Assembly (NCBI RefSeq): GCF_000166775.1 | Contig: NC_014720.1 | Coordinates: 521,501 to 585,500 of the forward strand | DNA length: 64,000 nt | From: Caldicellulosiruptor kronotskyensis 2002 | GTDB taxonomy: Bacteria > Bacillota > Thermoanaerobacteria > Caldicellulosiruptorales > Caldicellulosiruptoraceae | Reading direction: 5' to 3' | Part shown: piece after piece, positions 26,375 to 35,254 of the stretch | How positions within the stretch are numbered: position 1 is the first letter of the stretch | Layout of the letters: the number at the start of each line of letters is the position of its first letter | Program-made: the position numbers and the translations under genes | The notes under the pieces: model-generated | What the model saw: only the letters and a program-made list of their open reading frames with translations | The model's database searches: none | Told to the model about the DNA's origin: nothing

Positions 26375-26407
26375 GGGCTGCTAAACTTTCTTAATTTTGA
26401 GCAGCCC
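26375..26407. terminator. Shared terminator between pabC and the ferredoxin/FMN gene
   Basis: An 8-bp stem (26375-26382 with 26400-26407) sits between two convergent genes. On the minus strand ATTTTTTTCGTTTG follows, a strong T-tract; on the plus strand GTGTATTTTAATTTT is weaker. Confidence 0.78.
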
Positions 26408-26414
26408 GTGTATT

Positions 26415-27701
26415 TTAATTTTGTGCCGACTCATCATTTTCAATTTTTGCCTTACTGAGTGCGTCTTCAACTGCCATGATAATACCATAAGACGTTCTTG
26501 TCGCACCAGAGATAATATCAACATTTGTTGACTGAGACTCTATTATCTCTTTTGGAATGATCTCAAATGGCAGCTGTGCAAAGCTTGGTGTTTCGTGATG
26601 AGAGATTATCTGGATATCTGTAATTTTATCGTTTTTGATTGTAACCTGAACAACAAGCCCTGGTCTGTATCCAAAACCTTCGCCTGTATATGTTCCATCT
26701 CTGTAAATTTTAGAGGCAGAATTTTGTGTGGTAGTTTCCTGAGAATTTTGTGTAGCAAGGCCTGTATTTTCTGATTCAGTTTGATTTTCTTGCAAGCCCG
26801 TGTTATTTTCAGATTGAATACTTTGTGAAAAAGTTGTTGAAGATTTTGAAGATGTAAATTTTTGGTTCAATAGTTCAATAGAAGAAGCAGTAGCAAAAAA
26901 GCTTGCAACTGAAAACACGCCTGCAATGGCTGCGGCAGAGGTATACCGTGGGTCTATTTTGGTCTTTGCGATGTTCAGCTCAATATTTAACATTGGACAG
27001 CTTTCAACGCATTTTACACACGCTATGCACTCGCCTTTGTAATTTTCGACATTGTTCATATCTATTCCCATTGGGCAAGCACTAGTGCATATTCTGCACT
27101 TTCCACAGTTTTTGTCTACCTTTTTGACAAATAAAAGTTTTGCTCTGGAGATTATATTGAAGATTGCACCAAGTGGGCAGAAGTATCTGCAATGGGCTCT
27201 GTTTACAAAAAGGCTCAAGATTAATACAAACACAAAAAATACAAAGCTTGGCAAGTATGTCTTTATATCAAAATTCAAAGAAAGCAGGTTGTCAAAGGCA
27301 TCCCAGGGGTCAGCATAAAAAGTTTTTCCAAACGTCCACACAATTACAATGAGGTACACAAGCACAAGGTATTTTATCATTTTAAGAAAGCTATCTAATT
27401 TTTTAGGCATTTCAAATGTCTTTTTAAAGATTTTCTTGCCCAAAAAATGTATCCATTCTAAAATGCTTCCGAACGCACATACCCAGCCGCAAAAAAACCT
27501 TCCCAAAAAGATTGTGATAATCAGGGTTACAATAAGCATTATAAAGTTCTGATTAAATTGAAAGTTTTCCTTGCCCAAAAAGGCTAAATACAGACTTTTT
27601 ATTTGAGATAGAAGCATTGCAAAAGAAAGAGGAAAGAAAATAAATGAAATAAGCTGGATGAAAAACCTTAGTATTTGTGTTGGCATTACTTTTTTTCTCA
27701 C
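26415..27701 (-). CDS. NapH/NosR-like membrane ferredoxin with extracellular flavinylated FMN domain
   Basis: A 428-residue electron-transfer protein. About five membrane spans occupy residues 8-190, with paired cysteine-proline turns GRFFCGWVCAFG and RAHCRYFCPLGA typical of NapH/NosR/RnfD-linked proteins. Two 4Fe-4S sets follow (CGKCRICTSACPMG and CIACVKCVESCP), then another hydrophobic segment, a Ser/Thr/Gln-rich linker (about 295-330) and a C-terminal FMN-binding domain with SGATRTS, in which Thr401 is the expected covalent FMN site. It would move electrons across the membrane to an outside flavin. The GTG start at 27701 is 8 bases after GAGGTG and overlaps the apbE stop codon by 4 bases, showing coupling with the enzyme that attaches the FMN. 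Confidence 0.85.
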   Translation of the reverse strand: MRKKVMPTQILRFFIQLISFIFFPLSFAMLLSQIKSLYLAFLGKENFQFNQNFIMLIVTLIITIFLGRFFCGWVCAFGSILEWIHFLGKKIFKKTFEMPKKLDSFLKMIKYLVLVYLIVIVWTFGKTFYADPWDAFDNLLSLNFDIKTYLPSFVFFVFVLILSLFVNRAHCRYFCPLGAIFNIISRAKLLFVKKVDKNCGKCRICTSACPMGIDMNNVENYKGECIACVKCVESCPMLNIELNIAKTKIDPRYTSAAAIAGVFSVASFFATASSIELLNQKFTSSKSSTTFSQSIQSENNTGLQENQTESENTGLATQNSQETTTQNSASKIYRDGTYTGEGFGYRPGLVVQVTIKNDKITDIQIISHHETPSFAQLPFEIIPKEIIESQSTNVDIISGATRTSYGIIMAVEDALSKAKIENDESAQN

Positions 27702-28690
27702 AGAACAATCACCTCATTTGTCTTAATAATTCTGAAAGAGCTATCACACAGGGTAAACCTTTGTGCAAGCCCTGGTGTTATATATATTTCTCGAAAAGAA
27801 GTAGCAACCACTGCTTCAATAGTCTTGCTGTCCTGTATGAAATTTATGGCCTTTTTAAATCCCATTGCAAAAAGAGCAGTTGACATCGCATCTGCAAATG
27901 TTGAGTTTGTGTCAACAACGGTTATACTTGCAATGTCATCTTTTACAGGAAATCCTGTTTTTGGATTGATTATGTGTGAAAGTTTTTTACCATCAATTGT
28001 AAAGTACCTTTCATAACTTGCGGATGTTACAACTGAAGTACTACCCAGTTCTAAAAAACCCAGTATATCTTTTCTTGTTTTAAAAGGATGCCGAATTCCC
28101 ACCTTCCAAAGGCTCTCATCATGTTTTTTCCCAACTGTCAGTATATGCCCACCAAGGTCGACAATTGCTGAATTTATACCTTCCTGTTCAAAAATCTCAC
28201 GTATTTTGTCTGCCACAAAGCCTTTGGCAATAGCTCCAAAGTCAAGTTTGACTTTGTTTTTGAGCTTTACTTTGTAGTTTGGTAAAAGCTTTATATTTTC
28301 TGAGCCTGAAAAAGTGAGAGCAAGTTCTATTTCTTCTTTTGACGGCATCTTATTTTTTTGTTTTGCTTCTTTCCACAGGTCCATAAGTCTTTTTATTGTT
28401 ATGTCAAAATAGCCTTCTGAAAATTTGCTATATTCAAGCGATTTTTTTATGAGATTATAAACCTCAGGACAAACCTTTATAGGTATATAACTTCCATATC
28501 TATTTAATTTTGAGACCAAACTTTTAGGCTTGAAAACTGACAACTTATTTTCCATGTCTAAAATGAGTTTGTAAGCTCTATCAAATGCACTTTCAAAGTT
28601 TGATTGGTAAAAAATAAAATGAATGTCTGTGCCAAGTGCAAATATTGATTTTATAATCTTTGTCTTATTTGAAATCAAGGCTGTGTCCAT
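27698..28690 (-). CDS. apbE: FAD:protein FMN transferase
   Basis: A 330-residue ApbE/RnfF-type flavin transferase. LDFGAIAKGFVAD and VDLGGHILTVG form the FAD-binding part, HIINPKTGFPV is a hallmark, and DAMSTALFAMG holds the metal-ligand Asp and Thr. It transfers FMN to a threonine of an SGAT-type motif; the obvious target is the neighbouring protein whose gene starts inside the apbE stop codon. Unlike many Gram-positive homologues, no lipobox or signal peptide is seen at this start, so it may act inside or the start may be misjudged. The ATG is 13 bases after AAGGAGC. Confidence 0.88.
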   Translation of the reverse strand: MDTALISNKTKIIKSIFALGTDIHFIFYQSNFESAFDRAYKLILDMENKLSVFKPKSLVSKLNRYGSYIPIKVCPEVYNLIKKSLEYSKFSEGYFDITIKRLMDLWKEAKQKNKMPSKEEIELALTFSGSENIKLLPNYKVKLKNKVKLDFGAIAKGFVADKIREIFEQEGINSAIVDLGGHILTVGKKHDESLWKVGIRHPFKTRKDILGFLELGSTSVVTSASYERYFTIDGKKLSHIINPKTGFPVKDDIASITVVDTNSTFADAMSTALFAMGFKKAINFIQDSKTIEAVVATSFREIYITPGLAQRFTLCDSSFRIIKTNEVIVL

Positions 28691-28809
28691 CGCAGTTTTT
28701 TAAGCTCCTTCTGTGCAGTTTTTGTAATATCTATTATAAGGCAAAAAAAGAGATGGTGTGTGAACAAATTGTGAAAAGATTGTGAAAGGAGATTAAGAAA
28801 TTGTGAAAT

Positions 28810-29412
28810 TCAATTTTCAAGAATTTTTCGAATTGTGGACAAAAGAAGAGGTTTTACCTTTTCGATTGGAGCAGGCTCGTCATTTACAATACTTGAATAG
28901 GTGAGCGAGCTGACAAGTTCAAGTATCATAAAAACAACTATCTCAAGTTCTTCTTGGGTATAGTTTGTATTAAAATTTTTTAGAAACATTTCTTTTGCTC
29001 TTTTCAATTCTGCAAACTGTTCATTTTCGGTAATCTTTTTATAAAACACCCATGAAAAATCCTTTTTTAAAAATTTAAAAAGAACTCTGTTTTTACTTAA
29101 ATAGTCAATAATATACTCAAGAAAATAAAGAAATTTGTCAACAGAAGACGAAAATTCTCTTGTAGATACCTCTTGCAATGCTTTTTTGACAATCTCACTA
29201 CTTTTTTTGAGAATTAACTTTTCAAGAATATCTTCCTTGTCCTTGAAATAAAGATAAAAGGTTCCCTTTGCAACGCCTGCTTTTTTAACTATTTCATCTA
29301 TAGCAGTGGCTGTTATTCCCTTTTCAATAAAAAGATTATAAGCAGCATCTAAAAGCTTATTTTCCTTGATTAACTTTTTCTGAGCTCTTCTACCTTCTTT
29401 TCTAAGAAACAT
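28810..29412 (-). CDS. TetR-family regulator
   Basis: A 200-residue repressor. The N-terminal helix-turn-helix is clear (ITATAIDEIVKKAGVAKGTF, then YLYFKDKEDIL at about residues 33-65); the all-helical C-terminal ligand domain is not diagnostic. It lies on the same strand directly upstream of apbE and the ferredoxin/FMN gene, with a 119-base gap, so it may control that pair. An alternative target is the esterase gene 43 bases upstream. AAAGGGA precedes the ATG. Confidence 0.85.
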   Translation of the reverse strand: MFLRKEGRRAQKKLIKENKLLDAAYNLFIEKGITATAIDEIVKKAGVAKGTFYLYFKDKEDILEKLILKKSSEIVKKALQEVSTREFSSSVDKFLYFLEYIIDYLSKNRVLFKFLKKDFSWVFYKKITENEQFAELKRAKEMFLKNFNTNYTQEELEIVVFMILELVSSLTYSSIVNDEPAPIEKVKPLLLSTIRKILEN

Positions 29413-29455
29413 TTACAATCCCTTTCTTGTAAGTTTTAAATTACATCTTTTCTTA

Positions 29456-30259
29456 TCAAACATTATATCCTATAAACCCTATGCTTTCAAACCATTTTTC
29501 GCAGAGGTTTGTCCACTCTTTGACATATAAAGTCTCGTTGGCAAGACCAAGTCCGTGTCTTCCGTGAGGGAAAATGTGAAGCTCAAACGGTACCCCGTGT
29601 TTTTTTAGAGCCATTGCAAACAAGAGAGAGTTTTCTACAGGGACGCTACTATCATCGCTTGTATGCCACAAAAATGTTGGCGGTGTTTTACTTGAAACCA
29701 TGTTGTGGGATGAAAGTGTCCACACCAAAACTGGGTCGGGGTTTTCACCAAGCAGAGCTTTTTTGCTACCTTCGTGGGCATACTCAGCAAGGCTTATAAC
29801 AGGATAACACAGAACCATACAGTCGGGTCTGCTGGAAACTCTTTCAACAGGGTCGTTGTTTTTCTTGTCGCCACTGTCAAAATGTGTACCAGCCAAAGAC
29901 GCCAAGTGCCCGCCTGCAGAAAAGCCCAAAACACCAATTCTATTTGGGTCAATATTCCATTTTTTTGAAAAGTATCTTACAAGTCTAATTGATCTTTTGG
30001 CATCCAAAAGAGGAGCAGGGTGTTTGTAGGGCAAGACTCTATAATTTAGCAAAAAAGCCGAAATTCCTATGGAGTTTAGCCATTTGCAGACAGGTTCGCC
30101 CTCATGCTGGGCTCTGTGGGTGTATCCACCCCCCGGAAATACAATTATACACGAGAGTTTGTTACTGCTTTCAAGTGTATAAGGTACAAGATGAGGAACA
30201 AACGGGTTTTCAGGATCAAAAAAAGGAATATCATCTTGGTTTTCCCAAAGAGGAATCAT
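29456..30259 (-). CDS. Alpha/beta-hydrolase, probable carbohydrate esterase
   Basis: A 267-residue hydrolase without a signal peptide. The oxyanion loop is FPGGGY, the nucleophile elbow GFSAGGH, the acid probably in HTSDDSSVP, and the histidine in FPHGRHGLG. The layout resembles the BD-FAE/Axe-type esterases that remove acetyl or feruloyl groups from xylan fragments, which suits the biomass-degrading context; lipase or peptidase activity is less likely. The ATG at 30259 is chosen because AAAGGA lies 9 bases upstream; an ATG at 30268 overlaps that site, and the frame upstream lacks a signal. TetR follows after 43 bases. Confidence 0.78.
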   Translation of the reverse strand: MIPLWENQDDIPFFDPENPFVPHLVPYTLESSNKLSCIIVFPGGGYTHRAQHEGEPVCKWLNSIGISAFLLNYRVLPYKHPAPLLDAKRSIRLVRYFSKKWNIDPNRIGVLGFSAGGHLASLAGTHFDSGDKKNNDPVERVSSRPDCMVLCYPVISLAEYAHEGSKKALLGENPDPVLVWTLSSHNMVSSKTPPTFLWHTSDDSSVPVENSLLFAMALKKHGVPFELHIFPHGRHGLGLANETLYVKEWTNLCEKWFESIGFIGYNV

Positions 30260-30424
30260 ATTAATCATCCTTTCATATAAAGATGTTTCAAAACACAAAT
30301 TAATGTATTGCTCATGAGAAAATTATAATACTATTTTCTCTGTTTGAAAATTTTGATTGAAATTAAAGAACTTATTCATTATAATATAATTATATTCTTA
30401 TACAATTATGAAAGGTGGAGAAAA

Positions 30425-31468
30425 ATGAAAAGTATCATCAAAAACTTTTATCCGTCATGGTTTGTTGTTTGTATGGGAACTGGAATTATTACAAATCTTT
30501 TCAAAGCTGTTGGCTATAACTTTTTGTCTATTACTTTTGCCTTGATTAACATTGTATTTTTTGCAATAATCTTTTTAATCTGGTTTCTAAAATGGTTTAT
30601 AGGATTTGAAAGTGTAAAAAAGGATATAGAAAATCCTCTTTTATCAAACTATTTTGCTACAATGCCAATTTCCCTTTTGATTGTAGGATTAAATATTTTA
30701 ATTAACCAGCAGTTCTTTGGGAAAATTTTTTCAGTCGCTTTTGCAAGGTATTCATTCTATTTAGGAAGCTTTCTTATGATAATATTTTCAATAACAACAT
30801 TTTTAGTTCATCTTTCTCACAGAGAAATACCAGGTTCACTCTTAAACTTTGCGTATTTTATGCCACCTGTTGGAAATATAATAGTACCTATACTTGGCAA
30901 TGAAATCATAAACAGAAGTGTAGTTGATGGCAATGAAAAAAGCATAATAACCTTCATAAATTTGACTATGTTTGGAATAGGATTTATGCTATTTTTAAGT
31001 TATTTGCCGATTATCAAAGGAAGGTTTATTTTACAAGAACCTATTGAAAAAGGTCATTTTCCAACAATGTTTATTCTTCTTGCACCTGTTGGTGCCTCAA
31101 TTGTTGCTCTAAAGGGCTTTGTGCAGAGCCTCAAACTTACAGGGACAATTGATAATGCAGCTTTACCAGCTTTGATTAACGTACTGACAACAATACTCTG
31201 GGGATTTGGATTTTGGGTATTAATGGCATTGGTTTTTTTACTGCTGAAAAATCTGAAAATAAAAATTCCATTTAGCCTTGCATACTGGGCATATATTTTC
31301 CCTATTGGTATATTTGTTCTTGCAACTTTTAAAGTTAATTCAAGTTACAATTTTTTGTTGTTAAATCTTTTTGTAAAGTCTTTTGTCTGGATTTTGTTTG
31401 TTGTCTGGGTATATAACATTTTACTGACTCTCAAAAATGTATTTAACAAGAAACTTTTAGTAAGATAA
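30425..31468 (+). CDS. TDT/SLAC1-TehA family transporter
   Basis: A 347-residue integral membrane protein with about ten spans. PSWFVVCMGTGIITNLFKA at the N-terminus, HLSHREIPGS and the repeated FMPPVGNIIVP / LAPVGASIVAL helices are characteristic of the tellurite-resistance/dicarboxylate (TDT) family, which includes the plant anion channel SLAC1, TehA and malate or sulfite exporters. The substrate is probably a small anion. The sulfite-exporter-type gene nearby may hint at sulfur oxyanions, but that is speculation. The ATG at 30425 follows AAAGGTGGAG; a frame extension to 30344 has no ribosome-binding site. Confidence 0.82.
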   Translation: MKSIIKNFYPSWFVVCMGTGIITNLFKAVGYNFLSITFALINIVFFAIIFLIWFLKWFIGFESVKKDIENPLLSNYFATMPISLLIVGLNILINQQFFGKIFSVAFARYSFYLGSFLMIIFSITTFLVHLSHREIPGSLLNFAYFMPPVGNIIVPILGNEIINRSVVDGNEKSIITFINLTMFGIGFMLFLSYLPIIKGRFILQEPIEKGHFPTMFILLAPVGASIVALKGFVQSLKLTGTIDNAALPALINVLTTILWGFGFWVLMALVFLLLKNLKIKIPFSLAYWAYIFPIGIFVLATFKVNSSYNFLLLNLFVKSFVWILFVVWVYNILLTLKNVFNKKLLVR

Positions 31469-31504
31469 AAATAGTATACTGAATCTTATGCAGAAAATAA
31501 TTAG

Positions 31505-31535
31505 AGCCACGGGGGAAGATTTGAGCCCTGTGGCT
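31505..31535. terminator. Hairpin between convergent transporter genes
   Basis: A 9-10 bp stem with one G-T pair (31505-31513 with 31526-31535). The flanking T-tracts are poor on both strands, so it is a moderate terminator candidate for the TDT gene and the DUF1634 gene. Confidence 0.5.
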
Positions 31536-31557
31536 ATTTACACTCTTAGCAAATATT

Positions 31558-31857
31558 TTAGAAATTAATTGATACAAGTAAATTGCTTCCTATTATAATT
31601 AGAATTATAGAAAGTGTTATAGCAAAGTATATCAAATCTTTTTCAATCAAGAACATCAATAAAGATACAACAAGTCTTGCGAAGGGAGTAAGAAAAAGAA
31701 TATAAAGCCCTGTTTTTATAATCAGGCTTCCTGCAGAAAGTTTTAGCACAATATGCAGAAAAAGTCCTGCACAGATAACAATTATACTCAGCAGCACTCC
31801 AGCTCTCAAAACAATACTTATTATGTCTTCCATTGTGGTTACTTTTTTATTTTCCAT
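31558..31857 (-). CDS. DUF1634 small membrane protein
   Basis: A 99-residue protein with three predicted hydrophobic segments (about 17-35, 43-65 and 72-97). The start (MEDIISIVLRAGVLLSIIVI) and the phrase TPFARLVVSLLMF are typical of DUF1634. The gene immediately follows the TauE/SafE-type transporter (stop and start adjoin at 31858/31857), the usual arrangement for this family, so it is probably an accessory subunit of that transporter. Its own function is unknown. Confidence 0.82.
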   Translation of the reverse strand: MENKKVTTMEDIISIVLRAGVLLSIIVICAGLFLHIVLKLSAGSLIIKTGLYILFLTPFARLVVSLLMFLIEKDLIYFAITLSIILIIIGSNLLVSINF

Positions 31858-32688
31858 CTAAAACAACCCCTTTTTTATCATCTCAATTGAGGTATAGATT
31901 AGAACTAAAGCAAATGCAACACGAAGATACTTTGATTTTATGTAAGGCATAACCTTTGCTCCCAGCAATGAACCGAAAAGCACACCTACTGCAACAGCTC
32001 CACATGCATCGTATACAATATCGCCTCTTGCAAGATATATGCTAATACTGGCCAGTGCAGTCACGCCCATCATGAAGTTGCTTGTTGCAGTTGATACTTT
32101 AAAAGGCAGTTTCATTATAGTGTCAAGTGCTAAAACCTTGAAAATCCCGCTACCAATACCCAAAAGCCCAGAAAGTATTCCTGCAAATATCATCATCAAA
32201 AAGCCACCTGCAATATTTTGTGCACTGTATTCTATTTCTCTGTTTTGGATTTTGTCAAAGTAGCTTCCGTAAAGTTTAAGCTTCTTTGCCCATTTGGAGA
32301 TTTGAAAACTTGAAGATTGTGGCTTTTCATCAGACTTTCTATTTTTTATCATCAAAAACGAGTTGTATAAAAGCAGAACTCCAAATATGAGTGACAAAAC
32401 TTTTGCAGGCAGAATACCGCTCAAGATTGCTCCAAGTACACCTCCAATGACTGTTGCAAGCTGCAAGAACATTCCTATTCTGAGATGGGTAAGTTTATCT
32501 TTGACATATGCAGACGCAGCTCCAGACGATGTTGCAATGACTGACACAAGCCCGGCTGCAGCAGCCTGGTGCATATTGAACTTGAATACAATTGACAAAA
32601 AAGGGATGACAATAAGCCCCCCACCAATTCCCAGAAGTGAGCCTACAAAACCTGCAATTATTGATACAGCGAATATTTCGGCAATCAC
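31858..32688 (-). CDS. TauE/SafE-type anion transporter (sulfite exporter family)
   Basis: A 276-residue membrane protein built of two similar halves. The N-terminal half has GFVGSLLGIGGGLIVIPFL and the C-terminal half repeats it as GILSGLLGIGSGIFKVLAL, the family signature. Members export or import sulfite, sulfoacetate or other organosulfur anions; the substrate here is unknown. The start is a GTG at 32688 with AAAGGAG 9 bases upstream. It is joined to the DUF1634 gene. Confidence 0.85.
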   Translation of the reverse strand: MIAEIFAVSIIAGFVGSLLGIGGGLIVIPFLSIVFKFNMHQAAAAGLVSVIATSSGAASAYVKDKLTHLRIGMFLQLATVIGGVLGAILSGILPAKVLSLIFGVLLLYNSFLMIKNRKSDEKPQSSSFQISKWAKKLKLYGSYFDKIQNREIEYSAQNIAGGFLMMIFAGILSGLLGIGSGIFKVLALDTIMKLPFKVSTATSNFMMGVTALASISIYLARGDIVYDACGAVAVGVLFGSLLGAKVMPYIKSKYLRVAFALVLIYTSIEMIKKGLF

Positions 32689-32834
32689 TGTATTCAGCTC
32701 CTTTGTTATTAGGTAGAACTTTTGGCTATAGAATATTTAATTAAATATTATTGTACCACAAATCTTAGACAATCTTTCTGTTACCAATGCATATATTTTG
32801 AGAAGTGAAGATTGCACGCCCCAAAAAATATTAA

Positions 32835-32927
32835 TGGCGGAGAGAGTGGGATTCGAACCCACGGCACCCTTTTTGGGGGTGCGCACGATTTCGAGTCGTG
32901 TGCCTTCGACCACTCGGCCATCTCTCC
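32835..32927 (-). tRNA. tRNA-Ser (anticodon CGA)
   Basis: A class II tRNA of 93 bases with CCA encoded. The acceptor GGAGAGA pairs with TCTCTCC, the discriminator is G, the anticodon loop CTCGAAA lies in a CACGA/TCGTG stem, a long variable arm (GCACCC...GGGTGC) is present, and GGGTTCGAATCCC forms the T arm. It reads UCG. Confidence 0.96.
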
Positions 32928-33002
32928 GCCTTTTTCATTTTGCAAAATCAATTATAATTCATATTATCAGCATTTTCAAGTCAAACTTTTTCATAATTGT
33001 AA

Positions 33003-33031
33003 TTGACAATTCCGCAAAATAGAAGTAATAT
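33003..33031 (+). promoter_or_regulatory. Promoter of the thioesterase-fhs operon
   Basis: TTGACA (33003-33008) and TAATAT (33026-33031) are 17 bases apart. Transcription would begin about 33038, leaving a leader of roughly 90 bases in which no structured element is evident. Confidence 0.6.
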
Positions 33032-33130
33032 ATTTATTAGCGTATATTGTGAACAAAATTGTGCACCATATAAGAATGTTCAAATAGTGTTCCAAATACA
33101 TAGCAGCATTCAAAGGAGGCGCATTTAATA

Positions 33131-33529
33131 TTGAAAAAACCAGAACTTCAAGTTGGACTTAAATTTGAGATTGAGGAAGTAGTAAACGATAACATGCTTG
33201 CTTCTCATTTTCAAAGCGGGCTTTTGGATGTATTTGCAACTCCTTCGATGATAGCGCTGATGGAAAAGGCAGCACTTCTTTGTGTCGAAAATTATTTAGA
33301 AGAAGGTTATACCACAGTTGGAAGCAAAGTAGATGTTTTACACTTAGCACCAACACCAAAGGGAATGAAAGTAAAAGCAGTTGCCCAGCTGATTGCCATT
33401 GAAGACAGAAAACTCACATTTAAAGTTGAGGCGTATGACGCTTTTGAAAAGATTGGAGAAGGAATTCACGAAAGGTTTATTGTAAATCGCGAGAGATTTT
33501 TAAACAAAACATATCAAAAGGCAAGGTGA
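33131..33529 (+). CDS. Hot-dog-fold thioesterase (FlK-like)
   Basis: A 132-residue protein resembling fluoroacetyl-CoA thioesterase FlK and its uncharacterised relatives. The catalytic trio expected in FlK is visible: Thr in FATPSMIALME, the Glu in that same motif, and His in VLHLAPTP. The natural substrate in non-fluorinated organisms is unknown, probably an acyl-CoA. The start is a TTG with AAAGGAGGCG upstream. It lies 9 bases before fhs, so it may share a transcript with one-carbon metabolism. Confidence 0.78.
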   Translation: MKKPELQVGLKFEIEEVVNDNMLASHFQSGLLDVFATPSMIALMEKAALLCVENYLEEGYTTVGSKVDVLHLAPTPKGMKVKAVAQLIAIEDRKLTFKVEAYDAFEKIGEGIHERFIVNRERFLNKTYQKAR

Positions 33530-33538
33530 AATCTACCT

Positions 33539-35200
33539 ATGAAAAGCATATCAAAAGTGCAGGAGACCACTCTTGAGCCTATATCCAAGATTGCAGAGAA
33601 AATAGGGCTTGACGAGGATGACCTTGAGCTTTACGGGAAGTACAAGGCAAAAATCAGTTTAGATGTGCTTAAGAAAAAAGCAGACAAAGAAGACGGCAAG
33701 GTTATTCTGGTGACATCTATTAACCCAACACCTTTTGGAGAGGGGAAGACGACAACTGCGATTGGTCTTTCTATGGCAATAAACAGGCTGGGGTTTAAAT
33801 CTATCGTTACTTTAAGAGAACCTTCCTTAGGACCGTTTTTGGGTTTAAAAGGTGGGGCAACAGGTGGCGGCGCTTCTCAGATTTTGCCCTCAATTGATAT
33901 AAATCTTCACTTTACAGGAGACATTCATGCAGTGACCTCTGCAAACAATCTTCTTTGCGCTGCCATTGACAACCACATTTATCATGGAAATAGCCTTGGA
34001 ATAAATCCAAAGTCTATAACCATAAAAAGAGCAATGGATATGAATGATAGAAGTCTTCGGCACATTATAGTTGGACTTTCAAATGACCAGAAAGGTGCTA
34101 TAAGAGAAGATGGGTTTGTTATCTCTGTTGCCTCTGAAGTGATGGCAGTTTTGTGTCTTTCAATGAGCTATGACGATCTAAAAGAAAAACTTGGAAATAT
34201 ATTAGTAGGTTTTACCTATCACAAAAAACCTGTGTATGCCAAGGATTTGAATGTCCATGGGAGTATGGCTCTTTTGTTAAAAGATGCACTAAAACCAAAC
34301 CTTGTTCAAACTTCTGAATATACCGCTGCAATTGTTCATGGTGGTCCTTTTGCAAATATTGCACACGGAACAAATAGCATTGTTGCAACAAAAATTGCTC
34401 AAAAGCTTTCTGAATATGTAGTTGTTGAGGCAGGTTTTGGGTCGGATTTAGGAGCAGAGAAGTTTATAAATATTGTTGCAAGAAAATCTGGAATATATCC
34501 ACAAGCTGCTGTTCTGGTTGTGACAGTAAAAGCATTAAAACATCATGCGAAGATTGAAGAAAATAGTGGTTTACAAAGTGGTGTACATTCTATTCAAAAA
34601 GGGCTTGAGAATTTAGAAAAGCACATTGAAAATCTCAAAGTCATGGGGTTTGAGACAGTGGTGGCTTTAAATAAGTTTCCGGACGATAAAGATGAAGAGA
34701 TTGAGCTTATCAGGTCTTTTTGTGAGGAAATGGGTGTAGAATTTTCAGTATCAAGTGCATATACTCATGGCTCAGAAGGTGTGCTTGATCTTGCTGAAAA
34801 GGTTATAGAGGTGAGCAATAAAAGGAAAAAAATAAACTTTGTTTACCAAGACAGTGATTCTATCGAGGAGAAAATTAAAAAAGTTGCAACCATCATCTAT
34901 GGCGCCAAAGATGTAAAATTTTCTAAAGCAGCTTTGTCAAAACTTGAGCTTATAAAAAACCTCAAGGTTGAACATTTTCCCATTTGTATGTCAAAAACTC
35001 AGTATTCGCTTTCTGATGACCCGAAAGTGTTGGGAAGACCGAAGGATTTTGTTCTGAATGTCACAGATATAGAGATAAAAAATGGAGCTGGGTTTGTGGT
35101 TGTCATGTGCGGAGATATAATAGCGATGCCGGGACTTGGGAAAGACTTTGCAGCTCTTCATCTTGACATTGACAATAGCGGAAATCCCATTTTTAAATAA
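33539..35200 (+). CDS. fhs: Formate-tetrahydrofolate ligase
   Basis: A 553-residue enzyme that makes 10-formyltetrahydrofolate from formate, ATP and tetrahydrofolate. The P-loop is TPFGEGKTTT; REPSLGPFLGLKGGATGGG, DIHAVTSANNLL and the C-terminal VVMCGDIIAMPGLG are typical, and the length is normal. It feeds purine and methionine formylation and serine interconversion. It is placed between a thioesterase gene (9-base gap) and an aminoacyl-CoA synthase-type gene. Confidence 0.95.
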   Translation: MKSISKVQETTLEPISKIAEKIGLDEDDLELYGKYKAKISLDVLKKKADKEDGKVILVTSINPTPFGEGKTTTAIGLSMAINRLGFKSIVTLREPSLGPFLGLKGGATGGGASQILPSIDINLHFTGDIHAVTSANNLLCAAIDNHIYHGNSLGINPKSITIKRAMDMNDRSLRHIIVGLSNDQKGAIREDGFVISVASEVMAVLCLSMSYDDLKEKLGNILVGFTYHKKPVYAKDLNVHGSMALLLKDALKPNLVQTSEYTAAIVHGGPFANIAHGTNSIVATKIAQKLSEYVVVEAGFGSDLGAEKFINIVARKSGIYPQAAVLVVTVKALKHHAKIEENSGLQSGVHSIQKGLENLEKHIENLKVMGFETVVALNKFPDDKDEEIELIRSFCEEMGVEFSVSSAYTHGSEGVLDLAEKVIEVSNKRKKINFVYQDSDSIEEKIKKVATIIYGAKDVKFSKAALSKLELIKNLKVEHFPICMSKTQYSLSDDPKVLGRPKDFVLNVTDIEIKNGAGFVVVMCGDIIAMPGLGKDFAALHLDIDNSGNPIFK

Positions 35201-35254
35201 TTTTTTTAAGTTATACATGTGCACAAAAATGTGTTCAGAAGGAGGTTGAAAAAA

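Noticed and set aside
32798-33022. ORFs of 64 and 74 codons over the tRNA-Ser gene
   Set aside because: Antisense to a perfect tRNA; the translated piece is the common tRNA-derived false protein.
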